NCBI GenBank assembly: GCA_028456385.1
Contig: JALNQF010000072.1
Span: 1 to 64,000 of the forward strand
Origin: Ophiosphaerella korrae
Taxonomy: Eukaryota > Ascomycota > Dothideomycetes > Pleosporales > Phaeosphaeriaceae
Direction: 5' to 3'
Length of the DNA: 64,000 bases
How positions within the stretch are numbered: the first letter of the stretch is position 1; each line of letters opens with the position of its first letter. The notes beneath the pieces are model-generated. The model did not search any database. It saw nothing but the letters and a program-made list of their open reading frames with translations, and was not told the origin of the DNA. This document shows positions 58,127 to 64,000 of this stretch, piece by piece. The position numbers and the translations under genes were made by a program.

Positions 58127-59885
58127 TTACCTTCCATCATTACTCGTCCTCGGGCTCTGCCTCTGGCTGTTGATAGCCGTGTTTCGGTTTGTTTCCTCGG
58201 TCAAGGTATCTAGAGATCGCGCCGGACTAGGGGTCGTGCCCCTACTGCTTCTACTCCTGTTGGGAGACGTAGAGCGTGAAGTTGCAATTTCATAGCTGGG
58301 GAGGGCTACGTCTGCTACAATCGGAGCTCTCCCTGGGGTTCGGACAGCTGTGTTGTAGCTGGGTGTCCGAGCAAGAGCATTCATGTCATAATTTGCAGTG
58401 GGCAAATCAAAATATGCCTGATCGCCATTTGCGGGTGTACTGTCGCCGGAAGAATGATGCCTCTGCGGCTGGAAGCGAGTGGGCTGGTCATTGTGTGACA
58501 AGTCAAGGTTTTGTAGCCTGTGCTGCAACGCCGCCGCCGAGGCACCACCGCCACCATTTGCTACTGCATCTAGCGAGGCAAGGTCTTCTGCCGACCCTGT
58601 CCGACTCTGGGCATAGAAGGGGGTGTTTGCTCCACTATTCATCATGCTGTGATAACCACCCGGTGTCATGAAGCCTGATGGATCAATATCATTGTACAAC
58701 TCGTCGAGTTGATGCAGGCCATAGGTTGGTGGAGCATTCTGGTTTACTTGATCTTGGAAGGTTTGCTGGCTTAGGATGTTGTGGTCGACCACAACGCTCT
58801 GATCTTCGTTTGGGGGTAGATTTGGGGAGATGAACAGGTGGACGTGGTTCTTCACTAATAGCTGGCTGGTATGTCCTTCTGGATTTTTGAGGTTGACATA
58901 GAGTCGCAGTTTGTGGGTCAAGCGAATGTTTTCTGTGTCGACCGACTGCCGGCACTTTTTGAGCGAATTGGGAAGGTCTAGGGTCATGGAGAAACGGTGA
59001 GATTCGTCGAAGAGCTCGTCTGCGTCTTCCGGGTCATTTGGCACGACATTTGCGGAGTTTTCGGGCATGTTTCCTTCTGTGACGGCGACCTGGACGTCTG
59101 CCTGGTGACTTATCCGCCTACCAGCGTACTCGGCAAAGAGCTGGCGCGACTCAATGAGCTGCATTTTGATGGTGGATATTTCCACGCCTTTCCTGAGCGG
59201 TATCAGGATGAAGTCGGCGGTGATGTGCGTTCCAACGATGTAGTTCTTCTGCGGGACGGTGATTTTGTAGGCCAGCTTATTCGCCCAAATGTCCTCGTTG
59301 ATCTGCTCCATGGGCATGGTCTCGAGCAGGTCGCGGCCCAGGGTGCGAATGACACGGATATGCGAGGCGGCGGAGAGCTGTTTGCTCATGTAGCCTCTGT
59401 CGACAGACGCCTTGAGACTGTATACGACCCAGTTTGTGGCCAGGCCCTCGACACTCTGGTCGAGGCTGCTGGGCAGCTTGAAGACAAAGTCCCACTCGTG
59501 GTAGCCGGCGTTGATCTTGTGGGGCTTGTTCTTGCTGCCGTCGACGGGGAAGAGGTTGAGGTTCTCGACGAGGAAGGTGACCTTGTGGGTGATGGGCTGG
59601 GGGCTCACGGTGTTGGTCAAATGCCAGCTGGCGGAGAATGATGTGGTTAGCTGGGCGGTGTTGGAGGGAAGTGGTAGCGTACGAGACTTTGCGCGTGCCG
59701 GTCAGGGTGATGCGCACGCTCCTGACAGATATGGGTTCTGGGTTGGTGAGGACGAGTTTCCCACGTAGTTCCGTCTCCTGCGACTCGGACGACTCTCCAT
59801 AGAAGACGACAAAAGGCGAATCCGGCTTGATCTCGAGCACAGGCGCTGTGGTCCTGCCGAAGACGCCAACGCTGGGGAGAGGCAT
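58127..59885 (-). CDS. creD: Arrestin-like ubiquitin-ligase adaptor CreD
   Basis: The proposed CDS joins 59683-59885 and 58127-59627 on the minus strand (55-bp intron; 567 aa; divisible by three). The N-terminal arrestin domain (about 14-150) starts EIKPDSPFVVFYGES. The C-terminal arrestin domain spans about 185-335 and includes LVKNHVHLFISPNLPPNE. PPTY at 367-370 is a canonical PY motif for WW domains of the Rsp5/HulA HECT ligase, and LPSY at 510-513 may be a second. The tail is Ser/Thr/Pro-rich. In Aspergillus nidulans, CreD binds HulA and counteracts the CreB-CreC deubiquitination complex in carbon catabolite repression. creC lies 1 kb upstream on the same strand here. Confidence 0.9.
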
Positions 59886-60903
59886 GGTGGAAGGGAACAA
59901 GAACAATCACAATAACAAGACCATGCCCGTGGGAGGGGCCGTGTATGTATACTGTGTACGTGCGGAATGCGCGGGGGGCTGCTTTTTTGGGGCTGAGGGC
60001 TTGCGTCAGGTCTTGGGCTATCTCCCGATTATGTATTCTTGCGATGATCCATCCACGCCTCCTACGCTGCGGCCAGTCAAGAGGAATAAGTGGGGGGCCG
60101 GCATGCATCATTGATTCATTGCCTCCCTAGCCTTGCTTCTAACAAGGCTTGCGTTTTCTTTGGTGAAAGAAGGTAGACCGCGAACGGCGGATGACACCAC
60201 CACCACCTTGCATACAGCACAGCACCCATGACCGCCTCGGCATCCGCCCATCCCCTGTGACTCCATGCCGTACAGCTGGCCTCGCGCGTTCACCCGGCTC
60301 TGCGACAACTTCGATGCCAGGAACACGAGCATCGTCTTTATCGCCATGACGCACAGACCGTACTCTATTGCGCCACAGGAAAACTGTTCCGAAACACTGG
60401 CCAGGTGCGATAATGCACTTCGCCGGTCTCTCAGCTTCTCAACATGCGCACACCGTCACAGCCAGTACGTACCCTACGTACCACCTCCATCCACACCACT
60501 CGGCCCGAGTGAGCACAGCCAGCAGGCTACCTTCTGCAGTGTCAGTCGAGCCTTATGCGAAAACAAGGCGTGTATGATTTGTAGGTATCCACTTCTGTTT
60601 ACCTAGGTATCCGACTAGCCACTACCGCCTGAGATAAGGATAGCCCTGCGTCGCCTGTTGTACAACTTTTGCCCACAACGTGCACATGCATCCAGTCCTG
60701 CATAGGGCTGAACGGCCCGCTCAGTGCTCAAGAACAAGTCATCCGTGTCTCGCATGTGAGCAACGTCCTCCGTCGGGACAACCCGGGTGCATCCTGTCCA
60801 TACAAACCATGATCCGCCCATGGCATAAACAGGTTTCACACCTCGCACTTCATTCCTTCCAATGCCACACTTCGTACTGCGCTTCACACCCAAATAATCC
60901 CAT
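59886..60903. promoter_or_regulatory. creD upstream / creC downstream region
   Basis: About 1 kb. It contains at least two SYGGRG-type CreA core matches (gcgggg near 59,969 and gtgggg near 60,090), which could link creD expression to carbon status, but the six-base core is common by chance. Short ORFs here overlap on both strands and look non-coding. Confidence 0.35.
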
Positions 60904-63328
60904 CTACGGGTTGCTCGTCGACGTCGTCGATCGACCACTGTCGTCGTTGCCCGTGCTCTCTTTCGGCCGGTCCCACGTGCGGATGTGGCCTAAAGAGAAA
61001 AAAAAAAGTCAATGATCCACTTCCTTATCTGCTTCGCAAAATGATCAAGTTCAACAAATCCAACATGTGGGTCTGTGTGCCATATCACACCCATTTTCCT
61101 TGCGCCAATCTCTAGTGCAACACAAGCTTAATGGTTTCCTCGTAAAGTGGAATGTGCAAAGCTTGGTAGTGATGAGGTGCTTGCAGCCAAGAGATATGTG
61201 CGACGTACCGTTTTTACATGACGTTAATATGCAATCCTCCTCAAACCCTAGCCAAACAACAGGATGTTCATCCACCGTCTTTGCCTGTATAACCATTAGC
61301 TAACGTATGGACCGTCTTGTTGGCCATGTGTGCATACCAGAACGGGGGGCAACATGGCTGTGCGCGCCCGAGGTTCTACTGGATGAACCACCTCTTCTTC
61401 GTCAAATAAACTAGTCGAAGTCAGGTTTGAATTGGACCGAAGTCGGTTCGCCGTGCTATCTGTCCGTGTTCGTTGCATCTTAAGATTGGACGAGGCAATG
61501 CTGTTGCGTTGTCGTACAGATGCCTATGTCTGAGAGTCAGCCACCTAGCGATACCGGCCCTGAAAATTTGGAAACTCACCGCCTTTGGCCTGTGTAGCAT
61601 ACCAACGCTGAAATCCCACAAGAGCAAGCGACAGTCTTCACCTACGCTGCCAATGCGATAGTTGCGATCGTCGCACCTCCAGGGATCGAACTGAACTGAC
61701 GTTACCCACGAATTATGACCCTGACAACGCGCCACAAGCACCTGGTCTTCTAGCGACCAGATAGAGACCAGATCATCCTGTCCGCCCGTGACAATATAGC
61801 GACCATCTGGAGACCAACACACGCAAATCATGCCACCATAGTAGCTCATATAGTGATGTAAGAGTCTGCTTCAGTTTAGAAAAGCCCTCGCCGTTACCAT
61901 GTCCGACTTACTTTTCTTTTAGAAAGTCGATGATTCGAAAGGAACCATCTTCCGAAACAACTGCAAGGTGTCGGCGATCTGGAGAAAACTCAAAGGCATT
62001 GATCTTGGAGCTAGATATTTGCCAGCAAGAGACAGGGTTTGTCTTTTGGTTCTTCGAGTTGACTGACTTCTTGATGGTTAGGTGTGCTTTGTCGGCCACG
62101 TTAGGCGTGACGTCCTCGGAGCTCGACGATTGACCCTCGGCAACGAATTGGGCATCCTCCTTTTCTTTGTCGTACACAACCAAGCAACCATCCATGTGTG
62201 CTGCGAGAAACAGATTCTCGCTATTCGGAAGCCATCGGACATCAGACACCGGAGTAGGGTTAACCACTCCATTTTTGTTGATTCGCGAGTACTTTTGCGA
62301 CATGGGCTCGTACCAGATGATGTCCCCGGTGGAGAAGCCCATGACAATATCAAGATGATTAGGGCCTTTGGTGACTTGGTTTATATCATGGCAAAGGGCA
62401 TGCGCCTTTGTAAACAGAATCTTAGTCAGGTGTTCCTCCTTGGTTGGTGAAGTCAGGTCCAGCCACTGTAGAGCACGGTTGATGTTGGCGAAGGCGTAGT
62501 GACCATTAGGATTATGGTCCTGCAGTCGCTTGGACAGGCCCTCATGGGGGATCACTCTGGACACAAAGGATGAGTTGCTCTTAACAATATTGCTCTTTGG
62601 CTTCCGTCGCTTGAGCGGGTCCTTGGAGTCCTTGCCATTGAGCATGGCCAGGGCGGTGTTGCCCTCCCCAAACACAGGCGTATGCAGGCCATCCAACGGC
62701 GATGACGCAACTCCATTGGTAGCGTGGGAGCCGGTGTCGCTCGTCTGGCTGTGCGATTCGTGGGGCGATTCCTGAATGCTTTGTGGGACTTGCGACCGAG
62801 TGCTGTTGCGCGTACCGAATCTAGATAGCTGCGAATGCGACGGTTGGCGGGGCGCAAGGGCGACTAGGGAGAGTTTGGTGCCGCAGGTGGGTGGGTGGAT
62901 GGTGGTTGCGAGTGGGTTGGGGTTGTGTACGGGCGCTTCGGAGGGATGGGGCGGTGGGGTGGCCAGATGCAGGTCGTCGCGCAGCACGTAGGTTCCTGCG
63001 GCAAGTCTGCGGTCAGTACGAAGGGGGAAGGCGGCGAGCCCTTCCGGGCAGAACCGCGACTTACCTTCTCCTACAACGAGCTGGTACTCGGGCCCTGTGG
63101 GATGGCTCAGGCTATTGTTGGTCTCGATGATCTGGCCGGGAGGCACGCCTGGATAGCCTCCTTGGGTGCACGTCAGTCTTGGTTTCACGTGCGCATTGTC
63201 GACGGAGGCGTGTTACCAGTAGGATAGCGAGGCGGAGGCGGAAGCACACTTGCTGCACGTCAGTGTGGACGAGCGAGGAGCGCCGTGATTGGCGGCTGGT
63301 CGGCTGTCGCCAGGTGGACTTACAACAT
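60904..63328 (-). CDS. creC: WD40 catabolite-repression protein CreC
   Basis: The proposed CDS has eight exons on the minus strand: 63324-63328, 63217-63248, 63065-63160, 62995-61912, 61865-61580, 61523-61338, 61284-61209 and 60989-60904 (616 aa; divisible by three). Exon 1 is only 5 nt (ATG TT), which yields the family start [10 protein letters not shown]. Landmarks are the [18 protein letters not shown] segment, [13 protein letters not shown]40 repeats from about 300 ([52 protein letters not shown]), [14 protein letters not shown] and a final GHIRTWDRP. CreC stabilises and activates the deubiquitinase CreB and opposes CreD. The seventh intron is unusually long (219 bp). creC is divergent from gem1. 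Confidence 0.9.
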
Positions 63329-63643
63329 GGCGGAAGCCGCACGCGGAAGCTGCGCAGTGTTGTGTGTGCAGATGGTCCCTGGCCGATGGCGAGATGTCTG
63401 TCGACTCCTGTGGGCTGTCCGGTGTCACAAGGTTTGTGGTTTGTGCATGGGTCCATCATCTGGGGAGAACATGTGGGGAAGCAGTGTAAGTGGCCACGTG
63501 CCTGCCAAGTCCCGTATGCAGGCTGCATCCAGCCGTCCCGGCCGTTGACCATTGATTTCTCCTCCGCACTCCGTGCTGCATACCCATGCAAACCACCAGC
63601 CCATACTAGCTGCACTGCTTCGCGACGGCTATGCTGCCCTGCC
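63329..63643. promoter_or_regulatory. Shared divergent promoter region, creC / gem1
   Basis: 315 bp between the two start codons. No specific element is recognised; overlapping ORFs here are non-coding by codon look. Confidence 0.45.
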
Positions 63644-64000
63644 ATGGCCACCGGTATGTGGGCTCGTCCTCGGCCGCGCCTGCCCCCCATCCAGCTCACG
63701 TATCATCCCAGTCCGCATTTGTGTGTGTGGTGACGAGGGCGTCGGCAAGAGCTCCATCATAACCTCCCTTGTCAAAGATGTCTTTGTCACCGCCAAAATC
63801 CAGCCTGTCTTGCCCCAGGTCACGCTGCCGCCCTCGCTCGGAACGCCCGACAATGTCTCCACCACCATCGTCGATACCTCGGCCCTCCCCCACGAGCGTT
63901 CCAATCTTCGCAAGGAGCTGCGCAAGTCCAACGTCATCCTGCTCGTCTACTCCGACCACTACAGCTATGAGAGGGTCGCTCTTTTCTGGATGCCTTATTT
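63644..64000 (+). CDS. gem1: Mitochondrial Rho GTPase Gem1/Miro (5' part, cut by the window end)
   Basis: Exon 1 is ATGGCCACCG (63644-63653), followed by a 58-bp intron (63654-63711); exon 2 runs from 63712 past the window edge. The spliced start gives [18 protein letters not shown], with the P-loop GDEGVGKSS of the first GTPase domain. It continues through STTIVDTSA (switch II region) to [18 protein letters not shown]. Gem1/Miro is a tail-anchored outer mitochondrial membrane GTPase with two GTPase domains and EF hands, involved in mitochondrial shape, inheritance and ER contacts. Only about 100 residues are inside the window, so the rest cannot be judged. Confidence 0.95.

Noticed and set aside
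58997..59641. Plus-strand 214-codon ORF
   Set aside because: It is an antisense shadow of creD. The arrestin domains are on the minus strand.

Overview
The window is genomic DNA of a filamentous ascomycete (Pezizomycotina), most likely a Dothideomycete and probably Pleosporales. The evidence is short introns of about 46-120 bp with GTRNGT donors, a highly reducing polyketide synthase, creC and creD homologues, a PSTAIRE Cdc2 with the filamentous-fungal insert, and an AT-rich block of mutated transposons lying against normal-composition DNA. The order is inferred from general protein resemblance, not from a database search.

Positions 1 to about 27,340 form an AT-rich isochore with no intact gene. 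It consists of LTR retrotransposons that carry the signature of repeat-induced point mutation (RIP). CpA and TpG are almost absent and TpA is very abundant. Trp codons appear as TAG, Gln codons as TAA/TAG, and zinc-knuckle Cys codons as Tyr. Three units can be recognised: an inverted, internally deleted Ty3/gypsy copy (828-4711); a structurally complete Ty3/gypsy chromodomain element with both LTRs (12,376-19,162); and a second gypsy family, 5'-truncated at its junction with the first (19,163-25,551), which carries a 417-bp foldback MITE in its RNase H region. The stretches 4,712-12,375 and 25,552-27,340 are too mutated to classify.

At about 27.3 kb the composition changes abruptly. Just inside the normal DNA is a small secondary-metabolite locus: an intact five-exon O-methyltransferase (27,452-29,057), 2.4 kb without a recognisable gene, and a six-exon highly reducing PKS (31,469-39,588; KS-AT-DH-CMeT-ER-KR-ACP, 2,586 aa). 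No oxidase, transporter or transcription factor is seen, so the product would depend on the PKS and O-methyltransferase plus genes elsewhere or lost to the isochore. The ER NADPH-binding motif is degenerate.

From 39.9 kb onward the genes are conserved housekeeping genes, closely spaced and often in divergent pairs: a CWC16-family splicing factor (CCDC130/Saf4 type), the termination factor Sup35/eRF3, a Yrb30-type RanGTP-binding protein, a BSD-domain protein, the ribosomal chaperone Tsr2, an Slm1-like PH protein, an ALKBH1-like dioxygenase, Cdc2/CDK1, a GH18 protein with a C-terminal UBA domain, creD (arrestin), creC (WD40) and the start of gem1 (Miro). creC and creD, two parts of the same ubiquitin-linked carbon-catabolite-repression network, lie 1 kb apart on the same strand. 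A repeat-rich gap at 55.6-56.9 kb separates the GH18 gene from creD.

Most multi-exon models were assembled by hand from splice signals and family resemblance. For each the spliced length is a multiple of three with no internal stop. The weakest model is the 5' end of Tsr2.
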